Assembly (NCBI RefSeq): GCF_001713395.1
Contig: NZ_CP016450.1
Span: 3,564,501 to 3,628,500 of the forward strand
Direction: 5' to 3'
Length of the DNA stretch: 64,000 nucleotides
DNA from: Sinorhizobium sp. RAC02
Lineage (GTDB): Bacteria > Pseudomonadota > Alphaproteobacteria > Rhizobiales > Rhizobiaceae
Shown: positions 52,442 through 61,104 of the stretch, piece after piece
Layout: the number at the start of each line of letters is the position of its first letter
Position numbering within the stretch: the first letter of the stretch is position 1
The notes under the pieces: model-generated
Told to the model about the DNA's origin: nothing
Databases searched by the model: none
What the model saw: the letters and a program-made list of their open reading frames with translations, nothing else
Made by a program: the position numbers and the translations under genes

Positions 52442-53230
52442 ATGATCGTTTTCCGTTCCGTGCTTTTCAATGCCGTCTTCTACCTGAACCTCATCGGACA
52501 GATGATCATCATGACGCCGGCCTATTTCCTGCTGCCGCGCAAGAAGGCCTATGGCGTCGCGAAGAACTGGGCGAAGAGCAACCACTGGCTCTTCGACAAG
52601 ATCGTCGGGACAACCTTCGACGTCGAGGGCCTGGAGAATGTCCCGCAAGGCAGCTACATCGTCGCGCCGAAACACCAGTCTTTCTGGGACGCCTATGCAT
52701 TGCTGCCGTGGTTCGACGACCCGCTCTATATTCTGAAGCGCGAACTGACCTGGATCCCGCTGTTCGGCTGGTATCTGAAGAAGCAGCGCATGGTGCCGGT
52801 CAACCGCAACGCGCGCGGCAAGGTGATGGCGGCTGTCATGGAGCAAACCAAGGTGGAGATGAAGGCTGGCCGCCAGCTCATCATCTATCCGGAAGGCACC
52901 CGCCGTCCGCCGGGCGCGCCGCCGGAATACAAATACGGCATCGCCCGCCTTTACCGCGATCTGCAAGTCCCGGTCGTGCCCGTCGTCATGCATCCGGGGC
53001 TGTTCTGGCCCCGGCGCAAGTTCATTCGCTATCCCGGCCATTTCAAGGTGCGTATCCTGCCGCCGATCGAACCCGGCATGGATCCGGATGCCTTCCTCGC
53101 CCATCTCATTGAGGTGATGGAAACGGCAAGCGACCAGCTGTTGATCGAAACCGTCGCGGGGAATCCGAAGCTGCCTCTGCCGCCGACCGCCGTGCAGCGG
53201 CTGGCGGAGCTGAAGGCGCATGCCGCCTGA
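52442..53230 (+). CDS. plsC: 1-acyl-sn-glycerol-3-phosphate acyltransferase
   Basis: A 262-residue PlsC-type acyltransferase that makes phosphatidic acid at the inner membrane. The HxxxxD motif is H78-D83 (KHQSFWD), PVNRN and the second motif YPEGTRR (E151-R154) follow, and an N-terminal membrane helix is at about residues 8-31. No frame problem. It ends one base before the convergent chaC stop. Confidence 0.96.
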   Translation: MIVFRSVLFNAVFYLNLIGQMIIMTPAYFLLPRKKAYGVAKNWAKSNHWLFDKIVGTTFDVEGLENVPQGSYIVAPKHQSFWDAYALLPWFDDPLYILKRELTWIPLFGWYLKKQRMVPVNRNARGKVMAAVMEQTKVEMKAGRQLIIYPEGTRRPPGAPPEYKYGIARLYRDLQVPVVPVVMHPGLFWPRRKFIRYPGHFKVRILPPIEPGMDPDAFLAHLIEVMETASDQLLIETVAGNPKLPLPPTAVQRLAELKAHAA

Positions 53231-53791
53231 TCAGGCCGGCGAAGCGATGTAGAGGTTTTCCGCGGCGCGACCGACATCTTCCAGCCAATGGTCGCGGATG
53301 CCCATCTCGCGCAGGTGGATGAGCGTGTTGCGCACATAATCCATGTTGTGACCGGATTTCCCGATCGAGGCGCTGACGGTGCGCGCCGCTTCCTCGATCG
53401 TCAGCGAGCCGGCAAATTGCTGGTGCGCACGGTCGCAGATATAGACGAGCGTCGTGATGCGGCGTCCGTCGCCGAGCGTCGCGGAAAGCGTGCGCTCCTT
53501 GTAGACATGGGTCACCAGTTCCCGCTCGCGCAGGTAGTCGACCACGGCTTCATACTTTTCCGGCGCGATGCGGAAGGCGACGCCGCGGCAGGAACCGCCG
53601 CGGTCCAGCCCGAGCACAAGGCCCGGCCTCTCCTCCGTGCCGCGATGCACCCAGGAACGCACGCAGAGTGAGCGGCGGAAGCCGAAGAGGTGTGCCGGCT
53701 GCCGTTCCTCGAACTCGAAGCCCGGATTCCACATCAGCGATCCGTAGCCAAAAACCCAGAATTCGTTCATATCCACCGTCACTTGGACCAT
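53231..53791 (-). CDS. Gamma-glutamylcyclotransferase (ChaC-type)
   Basis: A 186-residue ChaC-family enzyme that would cut glutathione to 5-oxoproline and Cys-Gly. The substrate loop VFGYGSLMW is at about residues 13-21, GTEERPGLVLGLD and the catalytic-glutamate region follow, and YVRNTLIHLREMGIRDHWL is conserved in the group. Starts at 53791 and 53770 are both possible. A composite dispersed element begins 5 bp upstream. Confidence 0.94.
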   Translation of the reverse strand: MVQVTVDMNEFWVFGYGSLMWNPGFEFEERQPAHLFGFRRSLCVRSWVHRGTEERPGLVLGLDRGGSCRGVAFRIAPEKYEAVVDYLRERELVTHVYKERTLSATLGDGRRITTLVYICDRAHQQFAGSLTIEEAARTVSASIGKSGHNMDYVRNTLIHLREMGIRDHWLEDVGRAAENLYIASPA

Positions 53792-53795
53792 TTCC

Positions 53796-53895
53796 AGAGC
53801 ACTTCCGCGTTTCTCCGAACCGAGAAAGCGCTCTATCCCTTGTTTGTCGTAGCCGCGAACGCAAAACCGCTTCGCACTTTTGCTGCACATACTCT
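53796..53895 (+). repeat. Composite dispersed element, copy 6
   Basis: First a stem-loop AGAGC...GCTCT with inner GCG(T)TTTCTC/GAGAA(A)GCGC (53796-53834), then the core GCAAAA...TTTTGC (53861-53883) of the common element, with decayed outer arms. It lies between the divergent chaC and DUF2125 genes. It looks like a longer form of the element that the other copies represent only in part. Confidence 0.7.
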
Positions 53896-53964
53896 AAAAG
53901 CCGCCGCAATTGCCGGCTTTGACGCCGTATCGGCAAATTCTGTCCGTCACCATTGGAGAACAAC

Positions 53965-54972
53965 ATGGCATCGTCAAGCCACGCCGAGACATCGGGCGTC
54001 ACGCGCAAACTCGTCCGGCTCGCCATTGCCGTCGTTCTCTTCATCGCGCTCTATACGGGTGCATGGTTCTATGCCGCAAGCTGGTTGAAGGACACACTCA
54101 ACCAGCAGCTTGCCGCATCCGCGCAGGGCATGCATTCCGTTTCCTGCAGCAACCTTTCCGTCCGCGGCTTTCCGTTCCGCATCGGCCTCTTCTGCGATTC
54201 GGTCGGTGTCGATGATCGTCCCTCCGGGCTGTCGGCGACCTTCGGAGCGATTCGCTCTGCCGCGCAGGTCTACCGGCCGGGTCATGGCGTCATCGAGATT
54301 GATGGGCCGGCGCAGGTGCGCGTCACGCCGGATCTCGTCTTCGACGTCGACTGGGATCGGATGCGCGCCAGCGCCGCCGCCTGGACGAACGGCCTCGACC
54401 GGGCGTCGATCGCCTATGACGGGCTGAAGGGCCGGCTCAATGTGCCGTCGGAAGCTGTCTCGATCGGCATTGCCGCGACGCATGGCGAAAAACATATCCG
54501 CCAGTCGGGCGAAGCGCTCGACATTGCCGCGTCGTTCGATGCGCTGTCGCTCGATCTCGGCGATCGGGTGCTGCCACCGCTCGATGTCACCGCCGACCTG
54601 ACGATTGCGGATGCGGCCAAATGGGTTTCGGCCGAGGGGCCGCCGGCCGACGTGCCGCTCGGGGCAAGCGTGGAGCTGCGCCGTCTGTCGCTCGATCTCG
54701 GCGACGGCAAGGTCGCGACGCTGTCCGGCCCGCTCAAGGTGGGGGATGACGGCTATGTGTCCGGAACGCTCGACCTCGACATTGCCGGCATCACGGTCTG
54801 GCGCGATCGCATTTCCGAGGCCTTTCCGGAAATCGCGGAGACGGCGGCGCAGGTTGCGCAGGTCATCCAGGGCTTGTCGACGGGCGGGGATCGTGCCGTG
54901 GTGAAGCTGAACGTTCAGGACGGAACCGTCTATCTCGGCCTCTTCCCGATCGCCTTCATCCCGCCGTTCTAA
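53965..54972 (+). CDS. DUF2125 domain-containing protein
   Basis: A 335-residue protein with an N-terminal anchor (about 17-38, VRLAIAVVLFIALYTGAWFY), SCSNLSVRGFPFRIGLFC, and a long periplasmic beta-rich domain of the AsmA-like/DUF2125 kind ending IAFIPPF. The start at 53965 follows TTGGAGA. Such proteins are proposed to act in envelope lipid transport, but there is no proven function. It overlaps the convergent tyrC gene by 4 bases. Confidence 0.92.
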   Translation: MASSSHAETSGVTRKLVRLAIAVVLFIALYTGAWFYAASWLKDTLNQQLAASAQGMHSVSCSNLSVRGFPFRIGLFCDSVGVDDRPSGLSATFGAIRSAAQVYRPGHGVIEIDGPAQVRVTPDLVFDVDWDRMRASAAAWTNGLDRASIAYDGLKGRLNVPSEAVSIGIAATHGEKHIRQSGEALDIAASFDALSLDLGDRVLPPLDVTADLTIADAAKWVSAEGPPADVPLGASVELRRLSLDLGDGKVATLSGPLKVGDDGYVSGTLDLDIAGITVWRDRISEAFPEIAETAAQVAQVIQGLSTGGDRAVVKLNVQDGTVYLGLFPIAFIPPF

Positions 54973-55904
54973 GCCTGATCTTTCTTGTCGGCGGAGGGGC
55001 GGCCGAAGTTCGGCGCTGCGGTATCCTGGCCGGCATCGATGATCGAGCGGCGGATGGCGCGGGTGCGGGTGAAGAGGTCGAACAGCTTTTCACCATCACC
55101 CCAGCGGATGGCGCGCTGGAGATAGGCGAGGTCTTCGGAAAAGCGCGCCAGCATTTCCAGGATGGCATCCTTGTTGTGCAGGCAGACGTCGCGCCACATG
55201 GTCGGATCCGAGGCGGCAAGGCGCGTGAAATCGCGGAAACCCGAGGCGGAGTACTTGATCACTTCCGATTCCGTCACCGTCTCCAGGTCATCTGCCGTGC
55301 CGACGATGTTGTAGGCGATGATGTGCGGCAGGTGGGAGACGATGGCGAGCACCTTGTCGTGGTGCTCCGTACCCATCTCGTCGACCTTCGAGCCGAGCGC
55401 CTCCCAGAAGGCGGCGAGCTTGCGCTTGGCTTCCTTGTCGGTGCCGTGCACCGGGGTGAGGATGCACCAGCGGCCCTGGAAGAGTTCGGCGAAACCGGCA
55501 TCCGGGCCGGAATGCTCCGTTCCCGCCAGCGGGTGGCCGGGGATGAAATGCACGTTTTTCGGCATATGCGGCAGCATCTGTGCCACGACCGATGCCTTGG
55601 TCGAGCCGACGTCGGTGACGATGGCGCCGGGCTTGAGGTGCGGCGCGATCTCCTCCGCCACCTTGCCCGAGGCGCCGACGGGCACCGAGACGATGACGAG
55701 GTCTGCCCCTTCGACGGCCGCGCCGCCATCGTGCACATAGTCCGTGCCGAGATCCAGTTCGCGGGCGCGGTCGAGCGTCTCCTGGCTGCGGCTGGAAATG
55801 GTGACGTTTTTGGCGAGGCCTTTTGCCTTGACCGCACGGGCGATGGAGGAGCCGATGAGGCCGATACCGATCAGCGCGATCTTGTCGAAATGTCCGTCCG
55901 TCAT
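54969..55904 (-). CDS. tyrC: Prephenate/arogenate dehydrogenase
   Basis: A 311-residue TyrA-family enzyme in tyrosine synthesis. The NAD motif is GIGLIGSSIARA at about residue 12, VTDVGSTKA and the catalytic HPLAGTEHSGP with the LSHLPHIIA helix are present. Whether prephenate or arogenate is used cannot be said. hisC, a common rhizobial neighbour, is not adjacent here. The end overlaps the DUF2125 gene. Confidence 0.96.
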   Translation of the reverse strand: MTDGHFDKIALIGIGLIGSSIARAVKAKGLAKNVTISSRSQETLDRARELDLGTDYVHDGGAAVEGADLVIVSVPVGASGKVAEEIAPHLKPGAIVTDVGSTKASVVAQMLPHMPKNVHFIPGHPLAGTEHSGPDAGFAELFQGRWCILTPVHGTDKEAKRKLAAFWEALGSKVDEMGTEHHDKVLAIVSHLPHIIAYNIVGTADDLETVTESEVIKYSASGFRDFTRLAASDPTMWRDVCLHNKDAILEMLARFSEDLAYLQRAIRWGDGEKLFDLFTRTRAIRRSIIDAGQDTAAPNFGRPSADKKDQA

Positions 55905-55968
55905 GCCCGTCGCCCTTCTTTGCCGCTGGGCTTCGCTCTAGCGGGCGGCTTGGCGTTTGTCGAGGGGA

Positions 55969-56718
55969 TCAGCGCGGCGCGCGCTCGCGGGTCGTCGGCA
56001 CGCCCTGTGGGGCCAGCACCGGCACGAAGACGCGCCGCGAGGCACGGGCCGCGACCGGCAGGCCCTGATAGAGCCGCTTCTGCGCTTCCACGATGATGAC
56101 GCCGGAAAACATCGGCCAGAGCATGCGCCCCAGCCGCTCGAAGGCGCCGCGCAGCTTCTGCACGCTGCGCAGTTTCGAGGGCGGGAAGAACAGGGCTTCC
56201 GCGCTGGCACCGGGCGTGAAATTGGTCTCGCGCAGCAGCGCGGTCAGCTGGCGGCGGGAGTAGGGTCGGCCGGACCCGAAGGGCGTGTGCTCCATGCGCG
56301 CCCACACGCCGCGCCGGTTCGGCACGACGATGACGAGGCGGCCGCCCGGCGCCAATACGCGCCACAGTTCCTTCATCGTCTCGCGCGGATTTTCGGCAAA
56401 TTCCAGCGAGTGCACCATCAGCACGCGATCGACGGCGGCGTCCGGCAGCGGCAGTTCCTCGTCGAAGACCAGCGCCGTCGAGGACAGCTCGCTCGGCGGC
56501 CAGTTCACGGCGCCCTGGCCGGCCGGCATGAAGGCGAAGGTGCGCTCGGTGTCTGCGCGAAACCGCTCGAGATAGGGCACGGCATAACCGAGCCCGACCA
56601 GCCGCTCATCCGGCAGGCGCGCCCAAAGCGAGGTGAGCGCCATGGCGATCGAATGATCGGCGAGGCGGCCAAGCGGGGAGTGGTAGAATTCGCGGAGGTC
56701 GACGATATCGGCATGCAT
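55969..56718 (-). CDS. Class I SAM-dependent methyltransferase
   Basis: A 249-residue methyltransferase. The start MHADIVDLREFYHSPLGRLADHSI is a conserved alphaproteobacterial opening; motif I appears as LVGLGYAVPYLE, and LMVHSLEFAENPRETMKELWRVLAPGGRLVIVVPNRRG is the motif post-II/III region. It is divergent from gloB; homologs lie next to gloB in other rhizobia. Substrate unknown. Confidence 0.92.
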   Translation of the reverse strand: MHADIVDLREFYHSPLGRLADHSIAMALTSLWARLPDERLVGLGYAVPYLERFRADTERTFAFMPAGQGAVNWPPSELSSTALVFDEELPLPDAAVDRVLMVHSLEFAENPRETMKELWRVLAPGGRLVIVVPNRRGVWARMEHTPFGSGRPYSRRQLTALLRETNFTPGASAEALFFPPSKLRSVQKLRGAFERLGRMLWPMFSGVIIVEAQKRLYQGLPVAARASRRVFVPVLAPQGVPTTRERAPR

Positions 56719-56809
56719 GGCCTGAATGTGAGCGATGCGCCGATGGACTTCAAGGCCGATTGCCTTACATTCCCGCCGACCGCCCGACCGATGTGACGAG
56801 GAGCCTGCC

Positions 56810-57580
56810 ATGACCCCGCTGGAAATCGACCTTTTTGCCTGCCGCAGCGACAATTTCGGCGTGCTGCTGCACGATCCCGTGACGGGTGCCACCGCGAGTA
56901 TAGATGCGCCGGAGGAAGGGCCGATCCTCGATGCACTCGCCCGCAGGGGCTGGACGCTCAGCCACATTTTCACGACGCATCACCACAACGACCATATCGA
57001 AGCGAATCTCGCGCTAAAGGCGCGTTTTGGCGCCACGATCATCGGGCCGGCGCGCGAGGCGCCGCGTATTCCTGGCATCGACCGGAAAGTGGATGGCGGC
57101 GACAGCTTTGAATTCGCCGGGCGCCGTGTCGAGGTCATCCTGACGCCTGGCCATACGTTGGGGCATATCTGCTTTCACCTGCCCGACGACAAATTGCTGT
57201 TTGCCGCCGATACGCTTTTTGCGCTCGGCTGCGGCCGGCTGTTCGAGGGTACGCCGGCGCAGATGTGGGAGTCGCTATCGAAACTTGCCGCGCTGCCGGA
57301 TGAAACCACCGTCTATTTCGGGCACGAATACACGCTCTCGAATGCCCGGTTTGCCAAAACCATCGACCCGGACAATGCGGCGCTTCTGACGCGGGTCGCG
57401 GAGATCGAGGCCTTGCGGGTGGCAGAGGCTTTCACGGCGCCCACGACGATCGGGCTGGAGAAAGCGACGAACCCGTTCCTGCGCGCTGCCGATCCGGCCA
57501 TCCGCCACCATCTCGGCATGGAAAAGGCGAGCGATGCGGAGGTTTTTACCGAGATCCGCGCACGCAAGGACAGGTTCTGA
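56810..57580 (+). CDS. gloB: Hydroxyacylglutathione hydrolase (glyoxalase II)
   Basis: A 256-residue metallo-beta-lactamase-fold enzyme that frees lactate from lactoylglutathione. The metal motif THHHNDH is at residues 56-62, [12 protein letters not shown] and [15 protein letters not shown] are diagnostic, and [14 protein letters not shown] is the glutathione-side block. GAGGAGCC precedes the ATG. Its stop overlaps the cupin gene start by one base. Confidence 0.97.
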   Translation: MTPLEIDLFACRSDNFGVLLHDPVTGATASIDAPEEGPILDALARRGWTLSHIFTTHHHNDHIEANLALKARFGATIIGPAREAPRIPGIDRKVDGGDSFEFAGRRVEVILTPGHTLGHICFHLPDDKLLFAADTLFALGCGRLFEGTPAQMWESLSKLAALPDETTVYFGHEYTLSNARFAKTIDPDNAALLTRVAEIEALRVAEAFTAPTTIGLEKATNPFLRAADPAIRHHLGMEKASDAEVFTEIRARKDRF

Positions 57581-58002
57581 TGACGCCGGCGGAGATCATC
57601 GCGACACTCGGCATGGAGCGCCATCCGGAGGGTGGCTGGTACGTGCAGACATTCCGGGATGTCGATGGCGGGGAGCGCGGGCATTCGACGGCGATCTACT
57701 ATCTCTTGGAGAAGGGCGAGCGCTCGCACTGGCACCGGGTGCGGGATGCCGTCGAGATCTGGCACCACTATGCCGGCGGGCCGCTGGCGTTGTCGCTGAG
57801 CGACGGCAAGAGGTCGGCGGACGTGCAGGTGCTGGGACCGCATCTTGCCGCGGGCGAGCGCCCGCAGCTGATCGTGCCGGCCAACTGGTGGCAATCGGCC
57901 GAGCCGCTTGGCGATTGGACATTGGTCGGCTGCACGGTCTCGCCCGGCTTCGTCTTCTCGTCCTTCGAGATGGCACCGCCCGGCTGGGCGCCGGGCGTCT
58001 AG
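57580..58002 (+). CDS. Cupin domain protein (DUF985)
   Basis: A 140-residue DUF985 cupin. It opens with IATLGMERHPEGGWYVQTFRD and continues YYLLEKGERSHWHRVRDAVEIWHHYAG, LIVPANWWQSAEPLGDWTLVGCTVSPGF, the whole conserved core. Possible metal ligands are in the HWH and WHHY segments. The substrate is unknown. It is translationally coupled to gloB (one-base overlap) and convergent with the exporter. Confidence 0.95.
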   Translation: MTPAEIIATLGMERHPEGGWYVQTFRDVDGGERGHSTAIYYLLEKGERSHWHRVRDAVEIWHHYAGGPLALSLSDGKRSADVQVLGPHLAAGERPQLIVPANWWQSAEPLGDWTLVGCTVSPGFVFSSFEMAPPGWAPGV

Positions 58003-58003
58003 C

Positions 58004-58882
58004 TCAGGCGGTCGCGGCACGCCGGCGCAGGATCATGTCCTTGGCGGCGAGCACCGCGCCGCCGGTGACCAGCAGGCAGGCAAGGCCGATGCGCCAGGAC
58101 GGCTCGGCAAAGCCGCTGAGGATCAGCACCAGTGTCGAAAGCAGCGGTGCGGCATAGCTTGCGGCGCCAAGAATCTGGATGTCGCCGTTCTTCACACCGA
58201 AATCCCAGGCATAGAAGGCAGCACCGACCGGCAGCAGGCCAAGGCCGGCGACGGCGAGCCATTCGAAATTCGTCTGCGGCCAGACGGTAGTCTCCAGCAT
58301 CAGGTGGCAGAGCAGCGAGAGGATCGCGGTGGCGAGGCAGAAGCCCGTTACCACGTCGGTCGAGACCGCCTCGAAGCGGCGTGTAAGCAGTGAGTAGCCC
58401 GACCAGGTAAAGGCGCAGAGGAAGGCCGCACCATAGCCCACCAGATAGGCTTCGTCGAAGGCAAAGCCGTTGCGGCCGACGATCAGCACTGTGCCGCCGA
58501 GGCCGAGGAAGGCGCCGACGACATGGTTCCACTTCAAGGTCTCACCCGGCAGCAGTGCGGAGCCGACGACGATGAGCAACGGCCAGAGATAGGCGATGAG
58601 ACCCGCCTCGACAGCCGGGGCGTTTCTGAGCGCGGTGAAATAGAGGAAGTGATAGCCGAACAGGCCGAGAATGCCGGTGACCCAGACCTTGGCCGGTTGC
58701 CGGAGAAGGCGCATGCGCTCCGGGCGCGCGGCAAGAACGATCAGGCCGGGCAGGCTGCCGATCAGGAAGCAGACGGCGGAAAGCTGGAAGGGCGGCATCT
58801 TGCCGGAGGCCGCGGTGAAGAGCGCGAGCAGCGACCACATCAGGATCGCCGAAAAACCAATCAGGGTTGCGCGCGTCTTCAA
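58004..58882 (-). CDS. EamA/DMT transporter, YddG-like aromatic amino acid exporter
   Basis: A 292-residue protein with ten hydrophobic helices and two EamA repeats. The N-terminus KTRATLIGFSAILMWSLLALFT and GLIAYLWPLLIVVGSALLPGE resemble YddG, which exports aromatic amino acids and relatives. tyrC is about 3 kb away but not in the same operon. Substrate is inferred from family only. Confidence 0.9.
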   Translation of the reverse strand: MKTRATLIGFSAILMWSLLALFTAASGKMPPFQLSAVCFLIGSLPGLIVLAARPERMRLLRQPAKVWVTGILGLFGYHFLYFTALRNAPAVEAGLIAYLWPLLIVVGSALLPGETLKWNHVVGAFLGLGGTVLIVGRNGFAFDEAYLVGYGAAFLCAFTWSGYSLLTRRFEAVSTDVVTGFCLATAILSLLCHLMLETTVWPQTNFEWLAVAGLGLLPVGAAFYAWDFGVKNGDIQILGAASYAAPLLSTLVLILSGFAEPSWRIGLACLLVTGGAVLAAKDMILRRRAATA

Positions 58883-58917
58883 GGCTTATCACTCCCGGTC
58901 CATCGACCGGGGACATG

Positions 58918-59709
58918 TCAGCCGCCGAAGCGCGTGGCCGAGACGGTGACAGGTCCGAGCCTGGTCGGAATCTGTACATAGACCGGAGCATATACATTTG
59001 CCCCGTCGGCCTTGGCAAACCAGATTTCCATCGTGTTCAGCTTGCGCAGATATTCCACGTCGTCGCGGCCCTTGCGGTAGCCGGACTTCGGCACGAAGCG
59101 GATGCCGCAGACGACGGCCTCGCCCTCGAATCCCTTGGTGGAATAGGACTTGGTGCCCTTGGAGGTCAGCTTCAGGTCGAGGCGCGATTCGCCGTCGAAG
59201 ATCGGCAGCGTCTTCGGGCAGATGCGGCTGCCCTCCGGAATGATCAGGCCGGAGATCGGGTCGAGCACCGCGCGCATGTCGGCGTTGGAGACGGGGACCC
59301 AGTTCTTCGGCTTGCGACGCGGCGGCACCATGCTGGCCGTGATGACGTTGCCGTTGCGGAAGGTGACGTCTATGGCGCGGCTGCGCTTGCCGCTCTTGTA
59401 ATTCACCGAATAGCTGGTTGCGTGCAGCCGGCCGCGGCTGACGATGCCGGAAACCGATGTCGTGCCCTTGGTGCTGGAAAAGATGTCGGCAAGGCCCGCC
59501 GATTGCATGCTGCCGGAAATCGTGTAGCGGTCGCCGTTGAAGGCCGAGCGGAAGGTCGCGGTGGCGACCGGCAGGCCGGAGAGGCGGATACTGTAGTCCG
59601 TGCGGTGCTCGATTTCGGCCGACGAAAGCGGTGCCGCGCTGACCACAAGGGCAAGCGACATCAAAGCGCCAGCAATCCAACCCCGCCCGTTCATCTGCAC
59701 TGCTCCCAT
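58918..59709 (-). CDS. DUF3108 domain-containing exported protein
   Basis: A 263-residue protein with a signal peptide (RGWIAGALMSLALVVSAAPLSSA) and a DUF3108 domain: YSIRLSGLPVATATFRSAFNGDRYTISGSMQSAGLADIF, then DPISGLIIPE...CPKTLPIFDGESR. A periplasmic beta fold is expected; function unknown. It is divergent from rpmB, the usual rhizobial arrangement. Start may be 59709 or 59694. Confidence 0.92.
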   Translation of the reverse strand: MGAVQMNGRGWIAGALMSLALVVSAAPLSSAEIEHRTDYSIRLSGLPVATATFRSAFNGDRYTISGSMQSAGLADIFSSTKGTTSVSGIVSRGRLHATSYSVNYKSGKRSRAIDVTFRNGNVITASMVPPRRKPKNWVPVSNADMRAVLDPISGLIIPEGSRICPKTLPIFDGESRLDLKLTSKGTKSYSTKGFEGEAVVCGIRFVPKSGYRKGRDDVEYLRKLNTMEIWFAKADGANVYAPVYVQIPTRLGPVTVSATRFGG

Positions 59710-59833
59710 AGACACGCTCCGCCTAGCCCGTCATTGCGGCGATTCTGCGCCACGGCGCATTCTCGATCTGCTTGCTATTGCCTGCAAATCATGGCTTTTG
59801 GCAACTGAATTCAAGGTGAACGGCAGGTTTGGC

Positions 59834-59862
59834 TTGACGTCGCCGGTGAGTGTGACTATAGA
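59834..59862 (+). promoter_or_regulatory. Promoter for rpmB
   Basis: TTGACG, 17-bp spacer, TATAGA, 90 bp upstream of the rpmB ATG; strong match to housekeeping promoters. Confidence 0.7.
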
Positions 59863-59951
59863 ACCGCGACTTCTCAAAAAGGCCAGATGGACTGCGGCCG
59901 GTTTCGGTGCCGGAAACGTATTGTCCAGAACCAAGAAAAAATAGGTGTACC

Positions 59952-60251
59952 ATGTCCCGTAGTTGCGAATTGACCGGCAAGGGCGTCCAGTCGGGCAACA
60001 ATGTGAGCCACGCAAACAACAAGACGAAGCGCAAGTTCCTGCCGAACCTGTGCAATGTCACGCTGATTTCCGACGCCCTCGGCCAGCGTTACCGTCTTCG
60101 CGTTTCTGCTGCGGCCCTGCGCTCCGTCGAGCACCGCGGTGGCCTCGATGCCTTCCTGCTGAAGGCCAGCGAGAACGAACTGTCGATGCGCGCTCGTCTG
60201 CTGCGCCGCCAGATCGCCAAGAAGACCGCTGCCGCTGCAGTTGCTGCCTGA
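59952..60251 (+). CDS. rpmB: 50S ribosomal protein L28
   Basis: A 99-residue L28. [33 protein letters not shown] at the start and [25 protein letters not shown] later are typical of alphaproteobacterial L28; it lacks the zinc cysteine pairs of some homologs. The C-terminus is Ala-rich. A good promoter precedes it. Confidence 0.98.
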   Translation: MSRSCELTGKGVQSGNNVSHANNKTKRKFLPNLCNVTLISDALGQRYRLRVSAAALRSVEHRGGLDAFLLKASENELSMRARLLRRQIAKKTAAAAVAA

Positions 60252-60339
60252 TTTCAGGCGCTAAGCTCAAGCGTTTTCATTGAGGCTTGACCGGTTGCCG
60301 GGCAGGCCTCAATGCTGTGCGTTGTGCTTTTACTTCTCC

Positions 60340-60383
60340 GCAGTTCCGGACGGAAAACCGCCTCACACTTTTCCCGGAATTGC
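60340..60383 (+). repeat. Dispersed hairpin element, copy 7
   Basis: Outer arms GCAGTTCC and GGAATTGC (one G-U pair), inner arms GGAAAA and TTTTCC. It is in the leader of the queuosine-precursor transporter gene, 39 bp before its start. Confidence 0.82.
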
Positions 60384-60389
60384 TTCCAT

Positions 60390-60421
60390 CCTCCAGCTGG
60401 TGGCATCACCCAGGGTAAAAA
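60390..60421 (+). promoter_or_regulatory. Small hairpin at the transporter start
   Basis: CTGGTG, loop GCAT, CACCCAG (one bulge) then GG(G)TAAAAAA directly before the ATG. It could cover the ribosome site. Transporters of this kind are sometimes controlled by preQ1 riboswitches, but the preQ1 pattern is not clearly met. Confidence 0.25.
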
Positions 60422-60422
60422 A

Positions 60423-61061
60423 ATGCAAGCGAACCGCATTACGTTTTTCTATGTTCTCCTGATGACGGCTGTCGTCGTCGCCTCGAACGTGCTGGTGCAA
60501 TACCCGCTTTCGGGTACGCTGCTGGGCATCAATCTCGGCGACCTCCTGACCTATGGTGCCTTCACCTATCCGGTCGCCTTCCTCATCACCGACCTCACCA
60601 ACCGCCAGTTCGGCCCGCGCATCGCGCGCCGCGTCGTTGTCGCCGGTTTCCTGGTCGCTGTGGTCTTCTCCTTTGCCGTCGCCTCGCCGCGCATCGCGAT
60701 TGCCTCGGGCTCGGCGTTCCTGCTCGGCCAGCTGCTCGACATCTCGGTCTTCAACCAGCTGCGCCGGCAGACCTGGTGGCGCGCGCCGCTGATCGCCTCG
60801 CTGTTCGGCTCGGCGCTCGACACGGTGATCTTCTTCTCCTTCGCCTTTGCGCCGGCCTTCGCCGCCTTCGGGCCGAACGATGCCTTCGCGATCGAATGGG
60901 CGCCGGTGCTGGGTGTTCTCACCGCGGAAGCCCCGCGCTGGATCTCGTGGGCGCTTGGTGACTTCTCCGTGAAGGTGCTGGTCGGCTTCGTCATGCTGCT
61001 GCCCTACGGCGCGCTGATGAGCAAGCTGAAGCCGATGCCGGGTGTCGAAAAGACCGTTTGA
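60423..61061 (+). CDS. Queuosine precursor transporter (VUT/YhhQ family)
   Basis: A 212-residue protein with six hydrophobic helices. LVQYPLSGTLLGINLGDLLTYGAFTYPVAFLITDLTNRQFGPRIAR and GQLLDISVFNQLRRQTWWRAPL match the YhhQ family, which imports preQ0/preQ1 for queuosine in tRNA. gluQ, which modifies queuosine in tRNA(Asp), is at 29.8 kb. The start at 60423 is set by the conserved length. Confidence 0.93.
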   Translation: MQANRITFFYVLLMTAVVVASNVLVQYPLSGTLLGINLGDLLTYGAFTYPVAFLITDLTNRQFGPRIARRVVVAGFLVAVVFSFAVASPRIAIASGSAFLLGQLLDISVFNQLRRQTWWRAPLIASLFGSALDTVIFFSFAFAPAFAAFGPNDAFAIEWAPVLGVLTAEAPRWISWALGDFSVKVLVGFVMLLPYGALMSKLKPMPGVEKTV

Positions 61062-61104
61062 GACGGGTGTAAGAGCCGCTTGTAAGGGATAGGGTCATCG
61101 CATC

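Noticed and set aside
60385..60423. preQ1 riboswitch before the queuosine-precursor transporter
   Set aside because: The position fits, but the conserved loop and A-rich tail arrangement of preQ1-I could not be matched; only a small hairpin is seen.
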